Part shown: piece after piece, positions 8,881-17,059 of the stretch | Numbering within the stretch: the first letter of the stretch is position 1 | How the letters are laid out: every line of letters begins with the position of its first letter | From: an uncultured Pelagibacteraceae bacterium | Lineage (GTDB): Bacteria; Pseudomonadota; Alphaproteobacteria; Pelagibacterales; Pelagibacteraceae | Reading direction: 5' to 3' | Length of the DNA stretch: 64,000 bases | Assembly: GCA_902569405.1 (NCBI GenBank) | Contig: CACFTX010000001.1 | Span: 62,001-126,000, forward strand | The notes under the pieces: model-generated | What the model was told of the DNA's origin: nothing | The model's input: only the letters and a program-made list of their open reading frames with translations | Database searches by the model: none | Program-made: the position numbers and the translations under genes

Positions 8881-9408
8881 ATGAAAATTGCTTTTAGTAT
8901 CTTTGCTTTATTTATATTAGCTGGATGTTTAGACAATGATATGAAACCAATAGATTTTAAAGACAAAAAACCAAGACTTATTATAGAGAAATATTTGTCA
9001 GGAAATGTAAAAGCTTATGGAATTTTACAAAATAGATCTGGAAAAGTTACTAGAAAATTTATTGCTGATCTTGATGGAAAATGGGATGGCAAACAATTAA
9101 TTCTTGATGAAAAATTTAATTGGCACGATGGCGAAGTACAAACCCGGCAATGGCAAATTAGCAAAATTGATGACCATCATTATGAAGGAATAGCCGATGA
9201 CGTAGTTGGCACAGCCAAAGGTTTTTCTTATGGTCCTGCGTTTAAGTTTGAATATGTTTTACTGGTTCCAGTTAAAGGCAAAACAATTAAAATTACCTTC
9301 GATGATTGGATTTTTATGCAAGATGAAAAAGTAGCTATTAATAGAGCCACTATGACTAAATTTGGTTTTAAGGTAGCAGAGCTTACAGTTACGTTTATTA
9401 AAAATTAA
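8881..9408 (+). CDS. DUF3833 family lipoprotein
   Basis: A 175-residue protein with a short lipoprotein signal (hydrophobic core and the lipobox LAGC at residue 16). The mature part contains the DUF3833 pattern: a repeated W-D-G type strand (DGKWDGKQLILDEKFNWHDG), then RQWQISKIDDHHYEGIADDVVG and a late DDWIFMQDE. It is probably anchored in the inner or outer membrane and may bind or traffic a lipid, as suggested by a lipocalin-like strand pattern (inference). Its TAA stop shares the palindrome TTAA with the stop of the convergent dehydrogenase gene. Confidence 0.85.
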   Translation: MKIAFSIFALFILAGCLDNDMKPIDFKDKKPRLIIEKYLSGNVKAYGILQNRSGKVTRKFIADLDGKWDGKQLILDEKFNWHDGEVQTRQWQISKIDDHHYEGIADDVVGTAKGFSYGPAFKFEYVLLVPVKGKTIKITFDDWIFMQDEKVAINRATMTKFGFKVAELTVTFIKN

Positions 9409-10163
9409 TCTATAATTTTTTTCATACCTTTTTCGACAATTTTAAAATAAAGCCCATTGGGTATTACTTTTAAAATTTTCATTAAAGATGTAAATGACTT
9501 GGGGAAATGAATTTCAAAACTTTTGCTCTTTGTTAATCCTTTAAACATTTGTTCCGCAGCAAATTCTGGTGATTTAATCATTGGCATAGGAAAGTCATTT
9601 TGATCTGTCATTGGTGTTTTAATAAAACCAGGACTTACTAGCGAAACTCTTACGTTAAATCTTTTAAGATCAAAGTAGAGACTTTCTGCAAAACTACTTA
9701 GAGCTGATTTTGAAGCACAATACGCACCAGCAGCAGGCAAACCTCTATAACCAGCAACTGAAGAAACAATAGAAACTTGTCCTGATTTTTTTTCTTTATA
9801 ATAATCATATACAGCATTTATAGAATTTACAGTTCCGAAAAAATTTACTTCCATAATTTTTCTTACTCTTTCTAAATTTAATTTTTTTTCAGATTTAGGA
9901 TCATGGATTCCTGTACAAAAAATAGAAATGTTAATATCGCCTAATTTTTTTTTTATTTCATTGAAAACCATTTTGCATTTTTCGCTGTCTGTTACATCAA
10001 GTGGAAAATAAACAATATTATTTTGACTTTTTGAAATTTCTTCTAATAATTTTTCTCTTCTAGCAGAAATTGCAACTTTCCAACCTTCTTTTGAAAATTT
10101 AATTGCTAAAGCTTTACCAATTCCACTACTAGCTCCTGTAATCCAAATTGTTTTATTATTCAT
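9405..10163 (-). CDS. Short-chain dehydrogenase/reductase
   Basis: A 252-residue classical SDR. It has the TGASSGIGKALA cofactor motif at residues 10-21, a basic residue pattern SARREK after beta-2 that favours NADPH, the catalytic serine in IVSSVAGYRG and the YCASKSAL active-site motif near residue 148, and the SLVSPGFIKTPM segment. The substrate is unknown. SDRs of this kind accompany the Cfa/DUF1365 gene set in other bacteria. It is divergent from tspO with start codons 3-24 bp apart depending on which tspO start is used. Confidence 0.9.
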   Translation of the reverse strand: MNNKTIWITGASSGIGKALAIKFSKEGWKVAISARREKLLEEISKSQNNIVYFPLDVTDSEKCKMVFNEIKKKLGDINISIFCTGIHDPKSEKKLNLERVRKIMEVNFFGTVNSINAVYDYYKEKKSGQVSIVSSVAGYRGLPAAGAYCASKSALSSFAESLYFDLKRFNVRVSLVSPGFIKTPMTDQNDFPMPMIKSPEFAAEQMFKGLTKSKSFEIHFPKSFTSLMKILKVIPNGLYFKIVEKGMKKIID

Positions 10164-10175
10164 AGTATGTTGATG

Positions 10176-10181
10176 TATAAT
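10176..10181 (+). promoter_or_regulatory. Perfect -10 box in front of tspO
   Basis: A perfect TATAAT lies 6 nt upstream of the ATG at 10188. Transcription from it would begin at or near that ATG and give a leaderless tspO mRNA. No good -35 box is visible 16-18 nt upstream, so the call rests on the -10 hexamer alone. The box overlaps the upstream in-frame ATG codons at 10167 and 10173, which argues against their use. Confidence 0.45.
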
Positions 10182-10187
10182 ACTTTT

Positions 10188-10655
10188 ATGCTTAAAAATA
10201 AATTTGTATCTTTTGTTTTTTTTCTAGCAGTAACATATCTAGCTTCATTTATTGGCAGTGTTTCAACTTTATCATCTAAAGAACCATGGTATTCTACTTT
10301 AAATAAATCTTTTCTTACACCTCCAGATTGGATTTTTGCACCTGTTTGGACCACACTGTATCTTTTTATGTCGATTGCAATTTGGAACGTTTGGCGTAAA
10401 AATAATAGAAATATAAATTTAATTTACATTTATCTAATCCATTTATTTTTTAATACAACTTGGAGTATAGTTTTTTTTGTTTATCACAGCATTTCTGTTG
10501 CACTAATCAATCTAATTATAATTATTCTTTTTATTATTTATTTAATGTTAAAGTTTAAAGATTTAAGTAATTTAAGTTTTTATTTAATGATTCCATATTT
10601 ACTTTGGAGTTGTTATGCCTTAATTCTAAATTTAACTTTACTTGTTTTGAATTAA
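10188..10655 (+). CDS. tspO: TspO/MBR family protein
   Basis: A TspO/MBR protein of 155 residues if the third in-frame ATG (10188) is the start; the ORF track begins at 10167. The family motifs are the PWYSTLNKSFLTPPDWIFAPVWTTLY run around residue 35, the conserved AIWNVWRKN, and WSIVFFVYHSISVALI in a five-helix hydrophobic protein. TspO proteins bind porphyrins and respond to light and oxygen in alphaproteobacteria. That fits the neighbouring lipid-modification genes, which belong to singlet-oxygen regulons elsewhere. The start at 10188 is preferred because a TATAAT ends 6 nt before it and the earlier codons are not family-like. Confidence 0.88.
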   Translation: MLKNKFVSFVFFLAVTYLASFIGSVSTLSSKEPWYSTLNKSFLTPPDWIFAPVWTTLYLFMSIAIWNVWRKNNRNINLIYIYLIHLFFNTTWSIVFFVYHSISVALINLIIIILFIIYLMLKFKDLSNLSFYLMIPYLLWSCYALILNLTLLVLN

Positions 10656-10657
10656 TT

Positions 10658-11761
10658 ATGGATGATGTAGTTATAATTGGTGGTGGAATTATTGGTGCTG
10701 CTACTGCATATTTTTTGTCAAAAGAAGGAAGAAAAGTTAAAGTTATAGAAAGAGATCCGACATATAAAAAAGCTTCTTTTCCATTATCCCTTGGTGGATT
10801 TAGAAGGCAATTTTATCAAAAAGAAAATATTTTGTTAGGAAAATTTGCAAAGGAATTTATTTATCAAATTCCAAGTTTATTAAAAACAAAACAAAACCCA
10901 AACCCTACAGCTAGTATGGTGCCGAATGGCTATCTGCTTATGTTTGGCCCAGAACATGCTGAAGAGCAATACAGGGCTTTAGAAAATCATAAAGCTTGTG
11001 ATGCTGGAACGAAAAATATTAAAGGTAGTGATTTAAAAGATATATTCCCATATATAAACAGCGAAGGTATTGAAACAGCAACATATACTGATGATAAAAA
11101 TGAAGGATGGATTGATCCTTTTTTATTTCATAGTGCATTAAAAAGTAAAGCCTCTGAACTTGGCGCTGAATTTATTAAAGGTGATGTAAAAAGTATTACA
11201 GAGATAAAAGCTAAAACTATTATTTCAGCTGCCGGATGTTGGACTAAAGAATTATTAAATGATATTCCAGTTGTTCCTCAAAAACACACCGTATTTAGAG
11301 TAAAATGTCCAACTCATATTCCTGAAATGCCTTTGACAGGTGATCTAACAACAGGAGTTTATTGGCGACCAGAAGGAAAAGAATATTTAGCTGGATCACC
11401 CAATTCTGTTTTTGATGCGGAAGACTTGGAACCAGCATGGAATGATTTTGAAGAATTAGTTTGGCCAGCGTTGGCTAAAAGAATCTCTGTATTTGAAGAG
11501 TTAAAATTAACAGGTGGCTGGGCCGGATATTATGATTGTAACAAATTAGATAATAATGCAGTAGTCGGCAAACACCCAAAATATGAAAATGTATATATTG
11601 CTTCTGGTTTTACCGGAAGAGGTTTAATGCAAGCACCAGGAATTGGACGAGCATTAACTGAATTAATTACCACTGGATCCTATCGATCTATAGATATAAG
11701 TTGTTTTGATGTAGAAAGAGTTTTGCAAAAAAATGCAAGACCAGAACCTTATGTTTTATAA
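10658..11761 (+). CDS. FAD-dependent oxidoreductase, DAO family
   Basis: A 367-residue DAO-family flavoprotein starting at MDDVVIIGGGIIGAATAYFL; the 18 codons before it in the ORF track are read through the tspO gene and are not real. The dinucleotide motif is at residues 6-18, a substrate-domain segment GGFRRQFYQKENILLG follows, and the late FAD motif YIASGFTGRGLMQAPGIG lies near residue 320. The family oxidises amines or N-methyl amino acids such as sarcosine and glycine. It starts 2 nt after tspO and ends next to the 2OG-oxygenase gene, so it is likely in the same operon. Confidence 0.87.
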   Translation: MDDVVIIGGGIIGAATAYFLSKEGRKVKVIERDPTYKKASFPLSLGGFRRQFYQKENILLGKFAKEFIYQIPSLLKTKQNPNPTASMVPNGYLLMFGPEHAEEQYRALENHKACDAGTKNIKGSDLKDIFPYINSEGIETATYTDDKNEGWIDPFLFHSALKSKASELGAEFIKGDVKSITEIKAKTIISAAGCWTKELLNDIPVVPQKHTVFRVKCPTHIPEMPLTGDLTTGVYWRPEGKEYLAGSPNSVFDAEDLEPAWNDFEELVWPALAKRISVFEELKLTGGWAGYYDCNKLDNNAVVGKHPKYENVYIASGFTGRGLMQAPGIGRALTELITTGSYRSIDISCFDVERVLQKNARPEPYVL

Positions 11762-12463
11762 ATGAGTAATATATATAATTTTTTTTCACTTTCAATTTAT
11801 AGAGATAAAATAAAGCTATCTGAAAAAAATAAAAAAGAAATGGTTGAAGAAATTTTAAAAATGAAAAAAGATTCTGACAAAGGTTTAAAACCTATTCAGA
11901 ATGCCTGGACAGGAGATACACATGGACATGAATACTTATATAAAAATGAAAAGTTCCATTTGTTTTATAAAGAAGTAGAGAAACATATAATAAATTATAT
12001 GAATCATTTTGAATTAGATGTTAATAAATTAGAATTTTATTTTCAAAGATCGTGGGCCACTTTGTCTAATTCTCAGGAACATATTTCAGCACATGATCAC
12101 TCACAATCAAATTTATCATTTGCTTACTACCTAAAAAAGAAAAAAGGTGACGCGCAATTTGTTTTAATAGACAAAACAAAACATAATGAATTTATACCTC
12201 AATTATTCACTTCGGTTTCTGCGGATAGAAATAAAATTTTTAAAAAAAGAACTACATCAAATATTGCAAGGATAAATATTGACCCTGAAGAAGATGATAT
12301 TATTATTTTTCCTTCAAAGACTCTTCACGGAACTCAAAAAAATATAAACAACAGTGAGAGAATATCAATCTCAGCTGATGTATCTATATTAGCAAAAGAA
12401 TCAAAAAATTTAGAACATTTAACTCCTCCATTTAAAGAATGGAAAAAATTTGAAAATGCATGA
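11762..12463 (+). CDS. Putative 2-oxoglutarate/Fe(II) oxygenase
   Basis: A 233-residue protein that resembles the 2OG-FeII_Oxy_5 type group. The metal-binding segment is AHDHSQSNLSFAYYL with histidines 111 and 113, and the second histidine lies in FPSKTLHGTQKN (residue 189), followed by the arginine of NSERISISADVSI (residue 200) that would hold 2-oxoglutarate. The function of this family is not known. It is sandwiched without gaps between a DAO flavoprotein and an agmatinase-family hydrolase (4-bp overlap with the latter), which suggests hydroxylation of an amine or guanidino compound (inference). Confidence 0.72.
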   Translation: MSNIYNFFSLSIYRDKIKLSEKNKKEMVEEILKMKKDSDKGLKPIQNAWTGDTHGHEYLYKNEKFHLFYKEVEKHIINYMNHFELDVNKLEFYFQRSWATLSNSQEHISAHDHSQSNLSFAYYLKKKKGDAQFVLIDKTKHNEFIPQLFTSVSADRNKIFKKRTTSNIARINIDPEEDDIIIFPSKTLHGTQKNINNSERISISADVSILAKESKNLEHLTPPFKEWKKFENA

Positions 12464-13416
12464 AAGATAAAAAAATTATTCAACCCGTTATGGGAACAAA
12501 AGTTCCAAGGTTTGCAGGACCCAATACATTTGCAAGACTTCCAGAATTGAGAGATGTTGAAAGTTGTGATGTAGCTATTGTAGGAATACCTTTTGATGCA
12601 GGAACAAGTTATCGTCCAGGCGCTAGGTTTGGTCCACAAAGCATTAGACAAGCATCAAGACACTTAAGAACCAACTATCACCCTAATTATGATGCGGAAC
12701 CTTTTAAAACTCAACAAGTTGCTGACGCTGGAGACATAACTTGTAATCCATTTAATATTGATGAAGCAATTAAGCAAATTGAAAAAGGAGCAACAGAATT
12801 ATTAGAAAAAGTAGGAGGAATAATTAGTATGGGGGGAGACCACACAATTGCATTTCCATTACTTAGGTCAATAAACAAAATTAACAAAGGACCAGTAGCG
12901 TTAGTTCATTTTGATGCCCACCTAGATACGTGGGACACATATTTTGGTGCTCCTTATACTCACGGAACGCCATTTAGAAGAGCGAGAGAAGAAAATTTGT
13001 TTTTAGATGATGCTTCAATGCATGTTGGTATAAGAGGACCTCTTTATAGTAGAGATGATTTAAAAAATGACGCAAGTTTCGGTTTTAAAATAATCCATTG
13101 CGATCAATTTCAAACAGAAGGGATTGATAAAATAGTTGAAAGAATTAAAAAAAGAGTAGGTAACAATCCGTTATATTTATCAATAGATATAGACGTTTTA
13201 GATCCTGCACATGCTCCAGGAACAGGTACTCCAGAAATAGCAGGCATGACAACAAGAGAAATGGTAAATGTATTAAGAGGACTTTCAGGAATGAATTTAA
13301 TATCTGCGGATGTAGTTGAAGTTGCACCCGCTTATGATCATGCGGAACTTACATCACTTGCTGCAGCAACTATAATTTATGAATTAACAAATTTGTTTGC
13401 AAATAAAAAACTTTAA
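12460..13416 (+). CDS. speB: Agmatinase/ureohydrolase family enzyme
   Basis: A 318-residue binuclear-manganese ureohydrolase. All metal motifs are present: GGDHTIAFP near residue 127, HFDAHLDTWD near residue 150 and SIDIDVLDPAHAPGTGTPE near residue 243. The N-terminal region has GIPFDAGTSYRPGARFGP. Family members cleave agmatine, guanidinobutyrate, guanidinopropionate or guanidine to urea and an amine, and sequence motifs alone do not separate them. It overlaps the oxygenase by 4 bp and is followed by an aldehyde dehydrogenase, so a guanidino-compound degradation route is likely. The symbol speB is by family only. Confidence 0.88.
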   Translation: MKDKKIIQPVMGTKVPRFAGPNTFARLPELRDVESCDVAIVGIPFDAGTSYRPGARFGPQSIRQASRHLRTNYHPNYDAEPFKTQQVADAGDITCNPFNIDEAIKQIEKGATELLEKVGGIISMGGDHTIAFPLLRSINKINKGPVALVHFDAHLDTWDTYFGAPYTHGTPFRRAREENLFLDDASMHVGIRGPLYSRDDLKNDASFGFKIIHCDQFQTEGIDKIVERIKKRVGNNPLYLSIDIDVLDPAHAPGTGTPEIAGMTTREMVNVLRGLSGMNLISADVVEVAPAYDHAELTSLAAATIIYELTNLFANKKL

Positions 13417-13430
13417 GCTAAATTTGTCGG

Positions 13431-14864
13431 ATGTTAGATAAAAAAAACTTTTACATTGATGGAAATTGGATTTCTCCAATAGAACCAAGAAACTACAAAG
13501 TAATTGACCCTTCTAATGAAGAACCGTGTGCGGAGATATCTTTAGGAGGGAAAAAGGATGTAGATAAAGCAGTTAGCGCAGCAAAAAAAGCTTTTGAAAC
13601 TTGGGCTTTCTCAAAAAAAGAAGAAAGATTAGAATTATTAGAAAAACTTTACGTTATTTATAAAAAACGTTGGGCAGAAATGGCAAAAATTATTTCTCTT
13701 GAAATGGGAGCTCCGATGAAATTTTCTACTGAAATGCAAGCTGCAACAGGAGCTAGTCATATTAAGTCTTTTAAAAATATATTAAAGGATTTTCAATTTG
13801 AAAAAGATTTAGGAGAAGAAAAGAATAATCAAAAATTATTATATGAGCCAAAAGGAGTTTGTGCTTTGATTACACCTTGGAATTGGCCAATAAATCAGGT
13901 TAATTTAAAAGTAATTCCTGCGTTAGCATCAGGATGTACTGTAGTTTTAAAACCATCCGAGATTGCACCTTTATCATCAATGTTACTTGCAGAAATGATC
14001 GATGAAGTAAAATTTCCTTCTGGAGTTTTTAATTTAGTAAATGGAGATGGTGCTGTCACTGGCGATGCTTTAACTAGTCATCCTGATATAAATATGATTT
14101 CTTTTACAGGCTCCACAAGAGCTGGCGCGTTGATTTCTAAAAATGCTGCTAAAGATTTTAAAAGAATAAGCTTAGAACTAGGTGGAAAAGGTGCAAATAT
14201 AATATTTAAAGACGCAGATTCTGAAGCAGTAGCAAGAGGTGTTTTAAGATGTTTTAGAAATTCAGGACAATCCTGCAATGCTCCTACAAGAATGCTTGTT
14301 GAAAAATCAATTTACAATGAAACTGTAGAAAAAGTAAAAGAATTAGCAAATAATACAAAAGTAGATTCTCCAGAAAAAGACGGTGAGCATATTGGACCAG
14401 TAGTTTCAGAAGTACAATTTAATAAAATTCAAACTTTAATTCAAAAAGGAATAGACGAAGGTGCAAAATTAATTGCAGGTGGAACTGGCAAACCTAAAGG
14501 TTTAGAAAAAGGATATTATGTAAAACCAACTGTTTTTGCAGATGTTAATAACCAAATGGAAATTGCAAGAACTGAAATTTTTGGTCCTGTACTATCTATA
14601 ATACCTTTTGAAAATGAAGATGAAGCTATTTCAATTGCTAATGATACTCCGTATGGTTTGACAAATTATATTCAAACACAAGACAAAGAAAAAGTTAAAA
14701 GAGTTGCAAGAAAACTTAGGTCTGGAATGGTAGATGTAAATGGAGTTGGTATAGCTGTAGCTTCACCTTTCGGTGGATATAAACATTCTGGTATTGGTAG
14801 AGAAGCTGGAACCGAAGGATTAATAGAGTTTTTAGAAGTTAAAACGGTTGGTGGCTGGAATTAA
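13431..14864 (+). CDS. NAD(P)-dependent aldehyde dehydrogenase
   Basis: A 477-residue aldehyde dehydrogenase. Visible are ITPWNWPINQ (residue 147), the coenzyme motif FTGSTRAGALI, the general base in LELGGKGANIIF (about residue 248), the catalytic cysteine in NSGQSCNAPTRM (about 281) and EIFGPVLSI. The length is normal for the family. The substrate is not defined; downstream of a DAO flavoprotein and a ureohydrolase, an aminobutyraldehyde-type aldehyde is a reasonable guess. The stop codon shares TTAA with the stop of the convergent ArgE-family gene. Confidence 0.92.
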   Translation: MLDKKNFYIDGNWISPIEPRNYKVIDPSNEEPCAEISLGGKKDVDKAVSAAKKAFETWAFSKKEERLELLEKLYVIYKKRWAEMAKIISLEMGAPMKFSTEMQAATGASHIKSFKNILKDFQFEKDLGEEKNNQKLLYEPKGVCALITPWNWPINQVNLKVIPALASGCTVVLKPSEIAPLSSMLLAEMIDEVKFPSGVFNLVNGDGAVTGDALTSHPDINMISFTGSTRAGALISKNAAKDFKRISLELGGKGANIIFKDADSEAVARGVLRCFRNSGQSCNAPTRMLVEKSIYNETVEKVKELANNTKVDSPEKDGEHIGPVVSEVQFNKIQTLIQKGIDEGAKLIAGGTGKPKGLEKGYYVKPTVFADVNNQMEIARTEIFGPVLSIIPFENEDEAISIANDTPYGLTNYIQTQDKEKVKRVARKLRSGMVDVNGVGIAVASPFGGYKHSGIGREAGTEGLIEFLEVKTVGGWN

Positions 14865-16051
14865 TTAATAATAGATTTATTTTTTACCCCTTCTAAAAAA
14901 GATAAACATTTTTTAATTTCACTTAATTTTATAAATTCATCTATTTTATGAGCCTGTTCAATTGAACCTGGTCCACAAACGGCAGTGCTTATTCCTATTT
15001 CTTGAAATAAACCAGCCTCTGTTCCAAATGAAACAACTTCTCTAGAGTTATCACCAGTAATACTAGATACAAATTCACATGCTTCTGAGTTTTCCACTCT
15101 ATCAAAACCGATAATTTCTCCAATTATTTCTTTCTTAATTGATGAGTTTGTAAAAACTTTTTTCATTTCTGGAAGCAATACTTCATTTGCGTATTTGTCT
15201 AGTTCTGTATTTAAAAATACTCCGTCTTCTTTAACCACAGGTCTTGTTTCCCAATTTACAAAACATTTATCAGCAATTACATTGTGTGCTATGCCACCAA
15301 AAATTCCTCCTATTTGAAGAGTAGAATGTGGAGGATCAAAAATTGAATTTTTTGGTGTTCTATCTTTTAGTTTCTCTCGTAATTCTATTAATTTATTTAC
15401 ATACCTCGCTGCATATTCAACAGCACTTACACCTTTGTGGGGTTGAGAACTATGACCAGCCAAACCTTCAAAATAAGTTGTATATTCATAACAACCTTTA
15501 TGAGCGTCAATTATTTTCATATTTGTTGGTTCACCAACAATACATATTCCTTTTTTTATTCCTCTTTTTTTTAACTCTTCAATTAAAATAGGAGCTCCCT
15601 TGCATGCAGTTTCTTCGTCAAAAGTAAACGAAAAATGAATATCTCTATCCAATTTTGATTTTGAAAAAATTGGTGCATAGGCTAGAGCGCATGCAATGAA
15701 ACCTTTCATATCACAAGAGCCTCTTCCATAAAGTTTATCATCTTTTATTTTTACTTTAAATGGATCTGTAGACCATCCTTTGGATACAGGAACAACATCT
15801 GTATGACCAGAAAGTATAATTGGTGCTTTTCCGTTTGGTTTTTTTGATTTTAGAGTTGCAAAAAGATTGACTCTTTTTTTATCTTCATCAAAAGTTTTGA
15901 AAGATGTTGCGCCTAATTTTTTTAATATTTCATCGCAGTAGGCAATTAACTGATTATTATCCTCACCTGAAATAGTTTTGAAGGCTATTAAATCCGATAG
16001 TATTTTAATTGAATTTTCATACAATGTTTCTAAATTATTTTCTGTACTCAT
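14861..16051 (-). CDS. argE: ArgE/DapE-family deacylase (acetylornithine deacetylase-like)
   Basis: A M20-family zinc hydrolase of 396 residues from the second methionine (MSTENN); the ORF track begins four codons earlier. The zinc and catalytic motifs are ILSGHTDVVP, GRGSCDMKGF and FDEETACKGAP, and the dimerisation domain carries HSSQPHKGVSAVEYAARY. The closest family type is acetylornithine deacetylase (ArgE), which releases ornithine. The other strand and shared stop with the aldehyde dehydrogenase show it is a separate unit. Other N-acyl amino acid substrates cannot be excluded. Confidence 0.85.
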   Translation of the reverse strand: MSTENNLETLYENSIKILSDLIAFKTISGEDNNQLIAYCDEILKKLGATSFKTFDEDKKRVNLFATLKSKKPNGKAPIILSGHTDVVPVSKGWSTDPFKVKIKDDKLYGRGSCDMKGFIACALAYAPIFSKSKLDRDIHFSFTFDEETACKGAPILIEELKKRGIKKGICIVGEPTNMKIIDAHKGCYEYTTYFEGLAGHSSQPHKGVSAVEYAARYVNKLIELREKLKDRTPKNSIFDPPHSTLQIGGIFGGIAHNVIADKCFVNWETRPVVKEDGVFLNTELDKYANEVLLPEMKKVFTNSSIKKEIIGEIIGFDRVENSEACEFVSSITGDNSREVVSFGTEAGLFQEIGISTAVCGPGSIEQAHKIDEFIKLSEIKKCLSFLEGVKNKSIIN

Positions 16052-16078
16052 ATTTAATATCAATTATATATTAAATTC

Positions 16079-16420
16079 ATGAAAGAACAAATAACCTACG
16101 ATATATTTGATAAAGTGGATATAAGACTTGGTACTGTAATATCAGTAAAAAAAAATGAAAAAGCAAAGAAACCTTCATTAGTTGTTGAGGTAGACTTTGG
16201 AAAAGTAATTGGAATAAAACAATCATCAGCACAAATAACACATTATTACAATGAAGAAAACTTATTGGGAAAACAAGTCATTGGAGTTTGTAACTTTCCA
16301 GAAAAAAATATTGCTGGTATAAAATCACAAGTTTTAATTTTGGGATCTATAGACAATGAAGGTAGAGTAACTCTAGTTCATCCATCTCAAAAAGCAGAAA
16401 ATGGTTTACCAATAGCTTAA
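16079..16420 (+). CDS. csaA: CsaA-type tRNA-binding-domain protein
   Basis: A 113-residue stand-alone tRNA-binding domain of the CsaA family. The pattern FDKVDIRLGTVISVKKNEKA, the central GKVIGIKQSSAQIT and NFPEKNIAGIKSQVLILGS are those of CsaA, an OB-fold dimer with proposed chaperone and secretion-linked activity. It starts 27 bp from the divergent argE start and is followed 4 nt later by a LysE-family gene. Confidence 0.9.
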   Translation: MKEQITYDIFDKVDIRLGTVISVKKNEKAKKPSLVVEVDFGKVIGIKQSSAQITHYYNEENLLGKQVIGVCNFPEKNIAGIKSQVLILGSIDNEGRVTLVHPSQKAENGLPIA

Positions 16421-16424
16421 TTCT

Positions 16425-17015
16425 ATGCACCCTGAGCTTTTGTCACTATCATTATTTATGCTTGGCACAAGCTGTTCACCCGGTCCTAACAATATAGTAG
16501 CATCTTATTCTGGTTTTAATTTTGGAGTAATAAAAACTTTTCCACACATGTTAGGAGTAATTTTTGGATTTACTTCAGTGGTATGTGTATTAAATTTTGG
16601 TTTAATTAATATTTTTAAACTTTATCCATTAATCCAGGAAATATTGAAAATTTCTGGATCTATTTTTTTAGTTTATTTAGCATATAAAATAGCGTTCTCT
16701 AAAAATATAAAAGAAAATAAAAAAGAAAATCCAGTCAAATTTATAGAAACTTTTTTTTTTCAGTTTCTAAACCCCAAAGGAGTAATTGTAGCAATTATTA
16801 TTGTTTCTACTTATGTTGAAAGTGGAACTAATTTTATCAATTATTCATTTTGGGTTATTCTTGTTTCTTTCCTGTGCGCGCTCATAAGTATCACTTTTTG
16901 GACTTTTGTTGGTAAATTTTTTAGAAGATTTGCGACAAATGAGAAATTTATTAAGGTATTTAATTATATTATGTCATCTTTTTTATTGGCCTGTATTGCA
17001 ACATTTTATCTATAA
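16425..17015 (+). CDS. LysE-family amino-acid exporter
   Basis: A 196-residue membrane protein with about six helices and the LysE/RhtB signature near the N-terminus (LGTSCSPGPNNIVASYSGFNFG), followed by GVIFGFTSVV and the late FFQFLNPKGVIVAI segment with the conserved NPK. Members export basic amino acids, homoserine, threonine or similar compounds. It lies 4 nt after csaA and probably shares its transcript. The substrate is unknown. Confidence 0.9.
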   Translation: MHPELLSLSLFMLGTSCSPGPNNIVASYSGFNFGVIKTFPHMLGVIFGFTSVVCVLNFGLINIFKLYPLIQEILKISGSIFLVYLAYKIAFSKNIKENKKENPVKFIETFFFQFLNPKGVIVAIIIVSTYVESGTNFINYSFWVILVSFLCALISITFWTFVGKFFRRFATNEKFIKVFNYIMSSFLLACIATFYL

Positions 17016-17059
17016 TTTGATTCATAATTTAGACGAAATAATCTATAAGATGTAAAATT

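Noticed and set aside
10604-10657. N-terminal 18-codon extension of the DAO flavoprotein
   Set aside because: It is read through the end of tspO; the Rossmann motif starts immediately after the ATG at 10658, the normal position.
12334-12651. 105-residue minus-strand ORF across the oxygenase and ureohydrolase junction
   Set aside because: It overlaps two well-supported genes on the other strand and its translation is low-complexity with no family features.
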